Assembly (NCBI GenBank): GCA_029204225.1
Contig: CM055095.1
Span: 74,517,501-74,581,500 of the forward strand
Reading direction: 5' to 3'
Length of the DNA stretch: 64,000 nucleotides
Source of the DNA: Diphasiastrum complanatum
Lineage: Eukaryota; Streptophyta; Lycopodiopsida; Lycopodiales; Lycopodiaceae
This document shows positions 12,401 to 27,400 of the stretch, piece by piece. Position 1 is the stretch's first letter. Every line of letters starts with the position of its first letter. The position numbers and the translations under genes are program-made. A model generated the notes under the pieces. That model saw nothing but the letters and a program-made list of their open reading frames with translations. It was not told the origin of the DNA and ran no database searches.

Positions 12401-15400
12401 ATTGTTGTTGCAACTTTGCTATTTCGTTATTGTATGTCCTTTTGGGTTCCTTATGGGAGTGGAGTAGCAATGTCCATGTTTATTGGGACAATTTAGATAT
12501 AACACTAGCAAAGAATGAAAACCGGTAGATGCTTCATCAATTAGCTAATTTCTAGGCATACTACAAATGAAAAAAGCTAGGATGAAAGGGACAAAAAAGA
12601 ATGAGAGAAAGAGAGGTATTTATGGCTTCTCTATTTGCTCTTCATGAGCTCCCTTTTGGGAAGGTAAAAGGCTGCAACTTTTCTTCAACATTTTCTCATT
12701 ATGAATCAATCGGAGGGTAATTAGACAGTGAAAGTTTTGTCCAGATCATTAAGCAGATTATTTGGTCATTCAGAGGTTTAGTCCAATTACCTAGTTCTAT
12801 GCTTACAAAGTTCAATATTTGCTTCACTAAGAAGAGAGGTCATTTGCTTCACTAGGAGGAGAGGTCACCCGGGATGTACTGATGTCTTTTTGCACACTCA
12901 TGGTAAAGGATAAGTCAGGTTTCAACATTTGCTACAATTGTTGAGTCACGAATTATTACATACAACCAAACATTTAACAATAGACTCATTTTCTACATGG
13001 TTCATAGTAAGGGTAACTATGCACGTTTATAGGGCTGAGAAAACATTCGAACCTATTATTCTTCTTCAGTTGGTTCATGATTGCATAATATCATAAAGAT
13101 CAAAAGAAGTTGCAACTATCATTATAGAAAATCTTTCTAAAATAAGTTAGAAGAGTAAATCGGCAAGACAACGTACTGGAGATGTGAACCCATTTGTGGA
13201 AGACAACCTTCCACTTGCAAGTTTAAGGTGAAGTGGACATTCTTGTGCAGCAGGTATGTATCTGCATCTTGCATGAAAGAATTTTACTTAATCAATGCAA
13301 AACAATGCCAATCAACAAATGCAAAAAATGATCAAAGGCACATAAGTCCAAAAAAATTGAGTAAATCTAATAGAACTCGATGGCCTGAATACATAAAATT
13401 TATTTTTGTTCAAAGGTATAACATTCATAAAAGCCCAATGGCAATATTATACAGTCATTTTCCAAAGAACAATTATCATCAAAGTGGATTTCCAAAAAAA
13501 AAAAAACAATATCGCCAAGCTGCTATTTGTGGTTTTGGGGACAAACTATTTGTTTTTCTTCTAGTTTTCTCGAAGTAATTGTATTTACAAAAGGAGTGGA
13601 TGGTGGGATCCCTCTCATCAAATAATTTCACATCATGTTAAGATTTCTTCAGATTGGGTTTCAAAGCCTGGAGCAAGAAATTCAGTTTGGAAGGCGTTTT
13701 CAGCTTCGTAAGTTCATGTTAAATTCTGAGGATCCGTTTAATTCATGGTTCTTAAGAAAATAACTGAATGAATAGAAATTCACTTTCTAGACTCCCACTT
13801 TTCACAGGTTCAGCAGACTTCATTTTTCTTGTTTCCTTTTCTAGAGATTTTTACATTACACTTGCAGTCCTCCCAAATGACCTTTGGGCTACACCATCTT
13901 CTCGTTTCCAATCTTAGGTCATGTGAGTTAATTCATAATTGTGAGGTGGCCTTCTTTCATTCATAGGAAAGTTTACTTCTATATGTCATTGTGTAAGACC
14001 ACCAATCTTTGGATTGACCTATTCCTTACAATATTGCATTTTGCACTTTAAGGGTTCGTCACTTTGTCAATGTCACTCATATCCAGCAAAGAGCCCCTTA
14101 CCTTATCCACCCAAGTGGATATTTTTCCCTTATGCTTTGACGCTTCCGATTGGAGTTGATCCAATTTGGTTTGCTACCTTCGACTGATCTTTTGTTCTCC
14201 AAGCGGCTGATTCGTTCTTCAATATCCCCTTATTTGTCCACTTTAGAAAGGTTTTCCAATTTCCTAAGGTATTTGTTCATCAAAGTCCAATTCTTCTAAA
14301 CTTTTCAAGACCAAAAGGACCCTCCACCAAAATCAGGTGAGTTTTTACATGTGTTATGGGTTTCTTCATGAACTCATTTTCCTCAACAAGCTTGCTATTT
14401 TCTTTGATAAAATTTACTCATCATAGTCCTAAGAGCTTCCTTCAAATGGACAAGGATGTAAAATCCCCTTCAAACTTGTCATGTTCGACGTGCTCCAAAT
14501 GGTTGTTGAAGCTTGCTGAAACTTGATGCAAATGAATTTGACATCTTTGGTATCTTTGTCGACTTTCATTCTATTGATTTTTCTTTCATATTGGCCTTTG
14601 ATCTTTCGAGATAGCTTCAAATATCCTTGAGTTACCAAAGCCGGTAAAAACTATAGTGGGAGCGTCCGATCTTCTTGTATGGCAATCTTAAACAAGGGAT
14701 TGTCGTAATAATCCCCATGTCCTCGTAAGACAAACTCTTTGTAATTGTAGGTCTCATCCGACAATATTAGTGGACACGCAGTTTATATTACACGTGACGG
14801 GCCTAGAAATACTATTTTACATGGTTTTCTACTTTTGGCCCTAGTTTTTGAATTTCACTTTCCCTCCAAATCAATATGGAGGTAGGGTTTGTCCACTATA
14901 AATAGCCACTAAGGTTGATCATTTGCTAGTTTTGATCATTTGAGTCTTGGGCTTCTTGTAGGGGAGTTGTACTATTTTGGAGATCTTAGTTGAAGATCTG
15001 CCTTAGCTATCGGCGGCCATTGATATTCATACAGTTTCTTAGTTGGAGAATGCTATGTGAATGCCTTTTGCTGTTTTTTATGCATCGTTGATACTAATAC
15101 CTGTGAATCTATTCATAACATGGTATCAGAGCACGTTGCTGAGTGATTGGGAGTGCTTTTTTGTTTATGGTTTCTTTGCAGGTTTTTTGATCTTATGTTT
15201 GTTTTTGTGATTTTCTTTGCAGGTTTAAGGATCTTCATTGAAGGACTAAGATCTGCAATCTATTTTCTCTTCTTATCTCTCTCTAGTTGGATCCTCATCT
15301 TTTGGTGGATCTTCAGCTCTCTCTTTCTAGATAGTTTTCTGGCCGTTTTCTCTCTCTAGCCGTTTTCTCTCCCAAAAAACAAAAAATCACATTGTCATAA

Positions 15401-18400
15401 CTTTTTGTTTGTGATCAGATTTGAGTTTTGTTGATTGGTATCATAGCAAGTCGGCACCTATGATGATGTGATTTTTTTTTGCTGGCCGTTTTGGGAAACC
15501 CTAATTTTCAGTTTTTGGAAAAACTCATCTTTTTCGTTCTTTTTCACATTAGAAATGAGGGTGCTAGGCTGCGACAAGCCTATTGAACTAGGTTTCATGT
15601 CAAACGGAGTTCTACATCCAAAGATCTTGCAAAGTTTTCCAAAGGGGTAATCTTCTTACTTTTCATTTTTTTTTTAGTTGTTCTTTTTGCATATGTGATT
15701 GGATCTTGTTCTTTCCTATCGTTCCTTGATTCTTAAGATCCATTTTTTACCTTTTAAAAGTGAGGGTTTTGAAGAGTCAAACCTTGGTCAAATTGAAATA
15801 TTCTGTTTTCTGTTCCAAAAGATTTTGTTTTTTAATTCTTACATACTCTGTTTTTCAAGAAATTTATTGCACTTTACAGTTTGCCAAACGGATGTCTCAT
15901 TGTCAAGATATTACACTTTGAAGTCGTGCTCTGCCTCACCACCTTCAGCCCATTTGCGATTTTCTTTGTGGCTATCCAACGCCTTACAGCCTCACATTGA
16001 GCGGCCATTTTTCCAGCCTTTTGCAGATCAAGTTATTGGCTGTCCAACGCCCTACTTCACTCACTTTTTGGCAGCCTCTTCACCACCTATTGTTTGTTGG
16101 CTTTTCTACTACTTTTCTGTCACATTTCTTGTTCGTTTTCCTTCACACTTTACGTTTTCCCGTTTTGATTTCATTTCTTTATTCGTTTTCCGTTTTGTTA
16201 AAAATAAAAAAAAACCACAAAATGATGACACAATTCTCTTTTCCTAAGTATTCTGGTTTTTCCTCTGCATCTTGTGGCATTGTCGAATTCACTGACTGGG
16301 TGAATAATTTTGAGGATTATTTTTTCACTTATTCATGTTCAGATGTTATGAAAATCACGATGGCTTCTTTGTGGTTAGATGGCCATGCAAAAGCTTGATT
16401 TTCCATCTATCGTCGCAATCATCCTACTCTCATATGGGGCATATTTTTAGAAGATCTTCTATTTGCTACCACTCTTTCTGCATTACCTTCTGCATGTGAG
16501 GTTGTGTCTTCATATAGTCCTAAATGGTGATAGAGTCACATAGTTCTATTGAGATTGAGTCACACATATCGATACCTGTTGAGTCTTCTTGTATAGTGAT
16601 CGACTCAGATCGAGAGGGATACACATAGCGAGTTAGAGTCAGCTCTACAGGTTGATGATGAGTACCTTAGTGTTGCTCCAGCCTTACAGGTTGATGTTGC
16701 TCCAGATCTACATGGTGTTGTTGAGTGCCTTGCGCCCATATGCCTTGATTCACGGATACCATGTTCAGTGGTCATTCATGGTTTCATTGATACTGATGTT
16801 GCATACCTTGGTGGTGTTTCTACTCTTGCTCTTGTGCATACTTCAGATATCCCTCCTAGTTTGGTGGTTGGTGCAGTATCTTTTATATTGGTCTCTATAT
16901 ATCCTTCTCTTGATTCCGTTATGGCCGATGTTCGTTTATCTTTCGCACGTCATAAGTTTTAACAGGGTCCGTTCTCTTACTAAGAAATTGTCTGCACGTT
17001 ACTATGGTCCTTTCCAAATTGTGGAAAAACTTAGCCCTGTTACTCATCGTTTACAATTAACAGCTACTACTCATGCTTGTGACATTTTCATGTTAGTCTA
17101 CTTCGTTTTGTCACTTTTTCTTGGTGACCTTGTGATCCTTTGTTTCCTATTGATCTTGAACTTTTTCCATTTTTACCTGCTGCTATTTCACAAGTTCAGG
17201 TCATTTTATGTCGTCGTCATCGTCTTGTCCAGTTTTTGGTCCAATGGGACGGTCGTCGCATTGATGAAGTTACATGGGAGTCTTTCAATGTTTTTGCGCA
17301 CTCACCTTTATTGCGGGAACATGCTCGTTTTCTCCATGCTTTGGTACGCGACACTATTATTTTTTATCCTGATGCCACACCATTTTCTATTCTTGCTGAG
17401 GCGGTTGTTGTTCCACCTCTGGATATTGCACCTGATTCTTATTCATGTTGTTGATTCCATGATGTTGGTGTCCCTAATTTGATGTTGTTGTTGTCATCCC
17501 TCCTGCTGATCTTTCAGATATTGATGGTCCCGATACTCCTGCTCTTGATTTTTCATTACTTGTAGATGATGATACCTCAGTTGCCCGACGACCTCCATTA
17601 CTTACATACTGATCTAGTCTTATCATCTACTGATTTGAGATTAATAATTCTCTTTGCTTCATTGTACTAAAAGTAGATATCCGCGGTTGTAGGGGATTCG
17701 GCTTTTGAATTGACACCACTAGCACAAAATTTATAACCCATGAAAGAAAACGACAATACAACGTTACTAAAGTAGCTCTAGTAGTTAAAATTTTATAGCC
17801 TGAGGGCAATGTTTTAGAATGGGGGAGTGTTATGGACACGCATTATAGTCCATACTTCTCTACTACCGACAGTATTAGTGGACACGCAGTTTATATAACA
17901 CGTGACGGGCCTAGAAATACTATTTTACATGGTTTTCTATTTTTGGCCCTAATTTTTGAATTTCGCTTTCCCTCCAAATCAATATGAAGGGAGGTAGGGT
18001 TTGTCCACTATAAATAGCTACTAAGGCTGATCATTTGCTAGTTTTGATCATTTGAGTCTTGAGCTTCTTGTAGGGGAGTTGTACTATTTTGGGGATCTTA
18101 GTTGGAGATCTCTGCCTGAGCTATCGGCGGCGCTATCGGCGGCCATTGATATTCATATAGTTTCTTAGTTGGAGAATGCTATGTGAATGCCTTTTGCTGT
18201 TTTTTATGCATCATTGATACTAATACCTATGAATCTATTCATAACACTCACCTAGCTCCTTTGTTCTATCATTGGTCGAGGTGTAATATTGGTTGTTTCG
18301 TGAATGGATATCATAGGTGTTTCATCTCCAAGTTAAGTCGTTCAATCCTCTTCTTCCCTTCTTTACTAGGCATGTCCGACTGCGACCTACTTCGGACCAT

Positions 18401-21400
18401 TGCCAACACCTGCTCCCTTACCCCTTCTGTGGCAAGTGCCTCTATTCTTATTAAGTTTACGAGCATTTGCTCACCTTCCATCTTGGTTTTACCCATATTA
18501 TGAGAGGTCATCCTGAAACTTTGTTGCAGAAAGTTTACGAGTTATGAAGGTCCAGCATGTCTTTCTTCTTGTGGTCTATAATTTATCGTTCCTGGCCCTT
18601 GGTTCCCTTGGAGCAATTTCTATTTAGATGGTTCCCTTGGCAAAATCAGCATACTAACATAGCCGGTAGGTCCATTGGTCTTCGTTTTGATCAATCAAGT
18701 TCCGTTGTATGTTAAGAAAGTTTACATTCCACATCATCAAGTTGGTTCTTTTGAAGCCAAAAGTGTTAATAACAAAAAAGTGTATTGTTGCTCCAATATT
18801 TTGGAACATCGAAGATAATTATATAAATCAATCATATAACGTACAAGTTGGAATTTCCTTAGAGGTACAACGTGCACCTTGTCTTTCATGTAAGCATATA
18901 TACAAAATGCTTCCATCATTGCGATAACGTAGTCACAATATATACTAGGGTTAGAAGGGCATTGTACGAGCCTATATAAGGGCCTAAATCCTTGCCATTA
19001 TATTCATTCTATCATGTGCTAGAGTTGCATTGATGCATGTTCACTAGCGCTAGTCCTTGTGCTACTCGTAATCAAGTTTACTCTTGCGAATGGTTGTGGT
19101 AGTATGAGATGCCATAGTTGGGAATCTGATAGTAGACGATATTGAGTTGTATTGATTTGATCTACATCTCTATTTGGTTGGGTTGGTTTGTTTTATGCCT
19201 AAGCTCTACAGGGTGGTTGATATCCAATTCATCCTAGATAGTCATTAACCCCAAGGTTGTTCATATTGTAGGGCTAGATAAGACCAAGGACTCGACATAG
19301 ATCATGGAGAATGTATCTGAAATTTGTCATCCAAGATCATTGACTTTTTGAAGTGGGAAAGAATGCTATGGTCAGAGACTTGGCATGGCCCCAAACTGAT
19401 TGCCTATTGAGCATCAACCGGCCATAAGCTATAGTCTTGACGGGTAGCCTTGGTCATGCATCTAGACCAAGATGCACCACGCATGTCTGGAGTAGCAACA
19501 CAGTCGATTGGCAAGCTACCTGACAAGCAAGCCAAGGATGGCAATCGTAGACCTAGTGGTCAACACTGAAGTCATTCAATTCTTGAACAAGGGCTAGCAT
19601 ATATGTAGTTGACGTGGTCAAGCTTATCATTGAGCCACATGAGACATGGGCTTGGGCCATTGAAAGTCGTTACTAGTCAGTTGGGTCAAAGAGACAGAGA
19701 TCAACTTCACAACATGACAACACATTGATGAATTTGTAACCTCAAAGATTGAAAGGGCAAGGGCAAATGATGCAGTAAAATAGCAACCTATGGTGAAAGA
19801 AGCATCCTTCTAATCAATTGGAAAGTTTAAGTTAGTGAACTTGTAAGACCACCAAAGTCCTCCCACTGACATTGTCATAATGGTTGTTTATTACTGTTTA
19901 CGCCATGATAAGCTCAAAGGGACTTTGCTTTCATATCTCATGTTTGAATTTGAGTAAAGGAAATTTCAAGTTTTATCTATGAGTTATCTAAAGGCTTACA
20001 TTGAGCAATTTTAGATTATTGTTTTTTAAGAAACCAAGTTTGTCTGCAATAGCTTATCGTCAAAGAGAATGATGTCTAGTTGATGTTTACCTCGTTGACT
20101 ATGGCTTCTTTGGGTCTAATATTGTATCATCCCTAAAATTTTTGAATAGCAAATGTTCAAGATCATTTTCACCCTTAATACTCATGTAGTTTACTTCAAT
20201 AGATGTCCCAATAGTGCAAACATCATCCTTTTTTGAGTTGAATAGATACATGGTCAAAAAATCTGGACCATTCGCCTAGCAAATGAACACCTTCATGGTC
20301 AAACCTTGATCTTAGGTCCAAGTCTCATGTTTGAACATTGAACTAGCTGCATATTGCCTAATCTTTTGTTCTTAAATTGGAGTCCTCTATCTATCTGTGT
20401 AACTTACAACTACCAAGATCAACCACAAGAGTCCCACAGTAGGGTGCCCTAGCCACTTGGAGAATCACATGAAAAGAGCTTGCAAGTGTACAAATCAAAT
20501 GTGACAAGAGAAATTCGCTACAAGGACAAAGGCAAAATCGTTCAAAATGAAAAAGAACGAGAAACGAAATTTACATGGCAAAGTGTAAGAGTTTGGAACG
20601 ACCTGCAGCCGCAATCGATGTGTCTAGATGCCATTCATTCGCGTTCACCTACAACAAAATAGCATGATTATATTTTCTCAAATTCGAAGGCCATTATGAT
20701 AGCAATTTGGCAGCTTTGGCATTGATAAATTCCTAGGTGTTATTGTTCAATATGGAAATTTAAGATACTAATGGTACAGATAACTATGAATCAAATAACA
20801 AGGCAAAGAATAAACACATCTTCATGCGAGTTATGAACGTAGCCACGGCTGATCTAGATTTAGTCTATGAAAGCATCACATAAGCAAGACTTAACCCTAG
20901 AAAGCAGGAGAGAGAAAGCTTAAAGAGACTAAAGAAGGAGATCATATCATAAGCCAAGTAACAAATGACACAGAATCCCTACTTATAGCCAAGAGGAAGC
21001 CCTAAAAGGAAGCTTCCAGTGGCTAGGGCCAAACTGAGAGGGAAAATAGTGCGCCCTCCAAAAAGGCCCCCACTCTCAGTAATATGACCAAATAACCAAT
21101 ATAGTGAATCATAGGGCCCAAGGCCAATAATATGGTCTAAATGTCAATAATAGGGCCCAAGGCCAACCATATAGTCTAAATGTCAAATAATGAATAAAAA
21201 AGGGCCCAAAGCCTGCCTATGCATAAAGTAAAGTAAATGTAAATGGACATGGCGAATGTAATGAGCCGAGTCCATAACTCTCCCCGACACAAAAATAAGA
21301 CCCAACTGCCATAAAGGACTGGATCAAGTAACAGCAAGCCCTGGAGGATCAACTGGAACAGCATCTGGTGTAGTAACAACTGGAGCAACAGCTCAAAAGG

Positions 21401-24400
21401 TGATGCACATAGCATGCATGTATAGTGCATGTGCATGTATTTGTGCTAAGTGCCTTGTGACTGTTAGTGACTTCTGAGATACATGCATCTAAGGTTGGGT
21501 GGCAAATGGAAGCATACTTAATTTCCATTAAAAAAATGTATGGCATTTTATGATGATCTATGATGGGTTGTTACACTTGGTCCATTTGTATAAAAGTGTG
21601 ATCCATAGTTGCCAAGTATACATTCATGTTCTTCAATATATTCATTTTATCGCATTGACTTTATATTGAGGCTTTAGCATTAGTACTTTTTTTTGCAGCT
21701 TAAACATTTTCAGCATATTGACAATGGAGACACTGTATTTATGAGGAGATAGTTATGTGCCCAATATCAAGGACAATCATGGGTTTGCACTATGATCAAA
21801 TGTCGTTTGGAACTATGGCTCGAAGTTTAGGCACTTGCATCCCTTAGGCCTTCATTTATTGAATGATTTTTTAATATGTGATTATCGATTATTTTGCCAT
21901 TGTTAGGCCCCTGAAGTAGGGTGCAATCATAACCTAATTTGGGCCCCAAAGATTATGAGTAGACCTTGGGACCTCATTAATAGTGATTGATAGATTACAT
22001 AGTAGCTCTTAGCTTAACTAGATCAATTTAGCTCACTTTGCTTAGATTCAATTTACATCAAGCTGATTGCTAAAGGAAATTATTGCTACACCTTGTATTA
22101 TCATTGTTTCACAATCCTTAATCTATACATGTGCATTTGCTCTCTGTGCATGTATTCTATTGTGATGATAAGAGAAAGTACATAAGCTTGCCATTAGGCA
22201 ACTAATGGGGCTGAACGATGGGCGGTACAAAACAAAAAATGTAACTGAAACTTACAAAAAACGGGAAGTCCTTAGATGCGACAATGTGCGTCCTTTGACC
22301 AGCATCCCACCTTGATTGAATAGCCTTTGGTGTATAATACAAAACCTGCAAAGTCATGTCATAAGCTTTTTGCCAAATCTATGCAATCAACTATCTTATG
22401 CACCAAAAACCCTCTTTAAAAAATATCAAACATCGTTTGAGATTAACGTCTTTGAGGCAACCCTTTCTGTGGCACAAATATTTTGTACTAGGGTTCCATC
22501 ATTAATGTGCATTGTGGAGCCATTTATTTCACAATTTAGAGTGATGAGCCTACAGATATTAACCCAGCTTAAAGTCCAGTTTAGAATCTGTTGAATATTC
22601 ACATCACTCACACAACTTTGAACCATGGCTCTGCTAAGTTGATTGTGTCTAATGTCCAAGAGAGCTGCCAGCAATGCTTCTAGAAGGGTCAATGGAAAAT
22701 TCATGTACCTTTTCGTACTTTAAGAGCTTCAATTTAGGGGAGGCACAACATACACAAGGAAGAGAATTTCCTTGCTTGGTGTGTTGATTGGATTCCCTTA
22801 GTAATCATAACTAGTACGCATATACATTACGAAGGTCGGTATTTCCTCCCAAAAAAAAACTTTTTGTTTTATTGTGAGCAACCTCAACATAAAGGATAAT
22901 AATTGGACCATCCTTATCCAAAAAATCCCGTTGTGCAAAACTTTCCCCGTCCAAAACCTTGACCTTTGACTAGGGGAACCCTCTGTGCATGCCAAGATAA
23001 GCTATGCACTCCCAAAAGGACTTCCTTTATGCATGTGAAAATTGATCCATGCATGTCCCATGCAAGCTCACGATTGGGAGTTGCATACTTAGATTTGAAG
23101 ATGCCTTTCATGCATGTGAAACTGATCCATGCATGTCCCATGTAAACTCATAGTTGGGAGGAGTGCATGGGAGGACCCTATGCCCTTATGCATCATTGCC
23201 ACTTCTCCTACGTGCCTATTCTCTCCTCCCATGCCCTCATCCATGCCAATCCCTTGCATCCATCAGTCTTCACCCACCAAGCATAACAGGGTGATGGGCA
23301 CCCTCTCCCTCATCATTCCAGGTCTCAACAAGGTTGGATAAGGAGCTTGGAGGTGGAGAAGCATTACCGCCACTTGATAGCAAGCTTTCGTGGATTGGAG
23401 GATCTTGGCAAGGGTGTTGGAGCTATTGCGTTGGAAGCCTGTGCCAACAATCTTTTATTTAGTTTTTGGTGATCACGCATTAGCGGTGAAAATAAAACAT
23501 AAATAAGTGTTTTCCTTGTTTGCTTTGTGTTTCTTTGGTAGTGTGAAATCATGTTTGAGAGCCTGGTGTAGACGCATGAAACCTCCCTTGCTATTCTATG
23601 GTTATGACTAGTGTTAATGGGGTTTTGATCCTTTTGTAATGTAATTGCTAATGACAACAGTGTTAAGGTTTGGATAGTGATAGCATCCAATGTTAAAAGG
23701 ATGAGCATAGTGTTAAACCGATAGGAATAGTGTTAAGATCTCTCTTGTAATTGATTGTGACTGCATGCTTAATGAATTGATGGCAACTATCCCATGGGAA
23801 CGCACACTTCTTGAAATAAGTCGTGACAGGGATTAACCGGAATCCAAAACCACCTCTACAAAGGGGAGTGTGTAAGAAGCATGAGCTCACTTTGAAGTAT
23901 GGGCAGCTTAATTATTAGTGATGGTAGCCTACAAGGCTGCCCTCTAGAAAATCAATTTTTTGAAGGATAGAGATTCTATGTTTTGTCCTCTTTCATAAAT
24001 CAGGGTTGGAGAAAGAAACTCCACCCAAAACAAATCACTTCTATATGGAAGACAACCTTCAGAAGAGGAGTCATCCTAGCCAACTCTTCGGTGACTTCGA
24101 AGACTTCGGTTACTTCACAAGCATCGACTTCGAAGACTTCGATTACTTCACAAGCATCGACAAACTTCGGTGACTTCGAAGACTTTGGTTACTTCACAAG
24201 CTTCGTTCACTTCGGCTACTTCGGAGACTTCGGCCACTTCGGCCATGTCGATGAATGACAGTTAATTGTTCCACTCGTTTTGAAGCTAAAGACTTGCCCT
24301 AACCCTATAGCAAGTAAATTTCCAGGAAGTACTAATTGGATGGATGCCAGCTCACTATGGCCCACTGGCCATTATGATCGATGACCTAATTAGTTGTCTT

Positions 24401-27400
24401 ATTGGACGTGCCGCATTTGCTTAAGTATAAAAAGCTGATCTTATTTCTATTATGAAATGCATTTTTACAGAGTATTGTAGCAGCTCTCTCAAGCTTTCAA
24501 GCTTGAACACTCTTGAGCATTCTAGCTTAGTTCTTTAGAGTTCTTTAGAGTTTTGCTATTAGCGCTTACTGCTTATCAGCAGAAGCGCAATTCAAACAAA
24601 GTTATCAGATACTCAGAGATAGCTTAGAGTACACGGTTTCTATCTGCAATTTCCTTGTGCTCATCATTATCTGTTTTATGCTGAATCAATCTATCCTTTA
24701 TTGCGTTCAGTATTATGTCAAAATGTATGCTTCTCTGTGATTATTTTGTGGTTGATAAATCTCATATTGCTTTTGTCTGATAATTCAATACTTTACTGTT
24801 TGGCTACATAAACGATTTCAAAGTTAGTTGCTACAAGATTGAACGTGACTTCTGTCATTACGTTTTGTTCAATATTGATAGGCGTAGTCATGCATTAGGA
24901 AAGCAGGCTCCATTCCGCTACGCTCGATAAGTCTTCACTACCTTCGACTTGTCGTTATTGCTATCACCTCTTTCCAACATGGTATCAGAGCTTACCTTCA
25001 TGATATCAGAGCAATCTGTTATATCAGAGCTCTAATACTCGATATCTTTTGCGATATCAAATTAATATCATTAGATACTTTTCACAGTATCACATTCTTC
25101 AATTTGTCGTATCAAATTTTAGTATCAAATAGTTGATTTCCTATTGTAGGCAGCACGGCATCTTTCTCTTAACATCATCGATTTATCGACAGACTAAAGT
25201 TCCAAATGGATTCTCAAAGTAAAGACAAGCTGAATGGATCCAATTACTACTTGTCGAAATTTAAGATGAAGACCTTGCTAATCGCCAACGAGTTGTGGGA
25301 TATTGTCACATGTATCAAAGTGAAGCCTGAAGACGACACAGATGACTCAAAGTGGAAGTCGAAGGATGGTAAAGCTTTTGCGCTTATTATTCTCAATATA
25401 TCAGACACTCAGATTGGCCACATATCTGAAGCTAAAACTTCGAAAGAAGTATGGGACACCCTGAGCTCATTATATGATGTGAGGGACATAACTTCCAAGT
25501 TACATCTACGAAGAAAATTCTTAACACTCAAGATGTCAAATGTTGATTCACTTCAGAATCACGTTAACCAGTTTAAGAATCTCTTGCAACAGATGGCCGC
25601 TGTCATAGACAATCAAGACGCAATTATGATATTGCTTTCAAGCTTGCCCTCTACATATGAGAACTGGGTGATGATCATATCGACACACTTAGATTTGACT
25701 CTTACCAGAGTTATCACTATGTTGTTGCAGGAAGATAATCGAAGAATTCAAGACGCTTCGTCGACTTCATCATATCATGCTCTGTATGTCAACAAAGGCT
25801 CAAAACGACAGAAGCAGAAAAGCTCTAAGCAATGCGCATCAAATCAGAAACCGACGCAAAGTCAAGAACAATTATCAAATCCACAGTCGAAGAAGAAGAT
25901 GTTTTGTAAGTATTGCAAACGCACTAATCATGAGATCCAGGATTGCAGGGTACTCAAAGCAAAGAATGCCAGCAAGCAACCAGATCAACAGGCGAATGCA
26001 GTCACAACATCTCCCAATCTCGACATGGACGAAGGAGCATTTATGGTCAAAGACCGAAAAGCACTATTGGATAATTCTTGGTTTCTGGATTCTGGAGCTA
26101 CTCAACAGATGACCAGTCATCGTGAGCATTTTCACTCCTATATGCCTTACAATACAAAGAAATATATTCATCTTGGTGACGATAGTACTCACACTATCGA
26201 AGGTGAAGGTACTGTAAGGTTGAAATTCTAGCATGATCAATTCAAACTACTATCAAATGTTTTGTATGTACCTAAACTCTCTACGAATCTGTTATCAGTA
26301 AGTAGAATCACTGATTTAGGTCATATGGTAGAGTTCAATTCAGATCAATGCCGAATTATCGATAGTCCTTGCACTCGGCAAGAGGCATGGACACTTATAT
26401 AGATTGGCACATTGTTATTCTGATACTAGTCAAGCCTTGAAAACCTCTGTTCTTGTCAATAAAGCATTACTATGGCATCATCGTTGTGTTTCATACATGT
26501 CTAAGAAATCCCTAGCACTTGATCTCGACTATCCAATCAACAAAGTCGACCTCCCTGTCTGTCATAGCTGCATCCTTGGAAAGCATACTAGGATTCCCTT
26601 TAGATCAAGTCCCGCAAAAGATTTGTTAGGCGTTGTTCATTCAGATATATGTGGTCCAATGCAAACTTTGTCGTTGCTCGAACTTTCCGGTTCAAAAGTC
26701 GACTATTCCTATTGAAGGTCCAAGCTCGTCTACTCCCGACAAACAACTTATCGACGGCGAAGCTGAAGATGATGATGTTGCAGTCCAGATTCTCTGACGA
26801 ACCTCAAACATTCGAGGAAGTTGTTGATGGACCTGATAAATATCGCTGGATTCAGGCAATTGAGGACGAAATGTCATCCATGTATAGGAACAATGTATGG
26901 ACACTTGCATTGTTCAGGAGCAAGAACCAGACATGGGCAATTGTCGAATTACCTGCCAACAGAAATGTAGTTGATTGCAAATGGTTGTTCAAAATCAAGT
27001 ACAAGGCAGATGGAAGTATCGATCGAAGAAAGGCTCAACTTATCGCCAGAGGATTCTCTCAGGTACACAACGTCGACTACACTGAGACCTTCAGTCAAGT
27101 AATTAAACATTCTTCTATCATACTTCTATTGTCATTTGTTGCTGCAGCAGATTTGGAAATACATCAGATGGATGTACATACAGCATATCTTAATGGAGTT
27201 ATCGAAGAGGACATTCACATGGTGCAACCTAAAGGTTACAATATCGAAGGTAAACACAATCATGTATGTAAACTCCATAAAGCACTTTATGGCTTGAAGC
27301 AATCTGCTCGAGCATGGTTTCAAATGATCAATACTTTCCTTATTGATCACGGCTACACACCAAGCTCTTCAGATTCTAATGTCTACTTCAAGTCAGTGCA

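Larger units (their letters stand above)
14758..18246 (+). mobile_element. Ty3/gypsy deletion derivative B
   Basis: Two LTRs (14758-15120 and 17828-18246) flank about 2.7 kb. A TGGTATCAGAGC primer-binding site lies after the first and a purine run (GAATGGGGGAG) before the second. The internal region retains a gag N-terminal domain and a terminal integrase/chromodomain-like piece, while protease, RT and RNase H are gone. It cannot move by itself. It lies in the large PIGS intron. Confidence 0.8.

Noticed and set aside
16652-17482. 276-codon plus-strand frame, apparently a multi-span membrane protein
   Set aside because: T-rich composition gives a false hydrophobic profile. The gypsy integrase tail is recognisable only in part of it, and the chromodomain-like tail lies in another frame (17140-17454).
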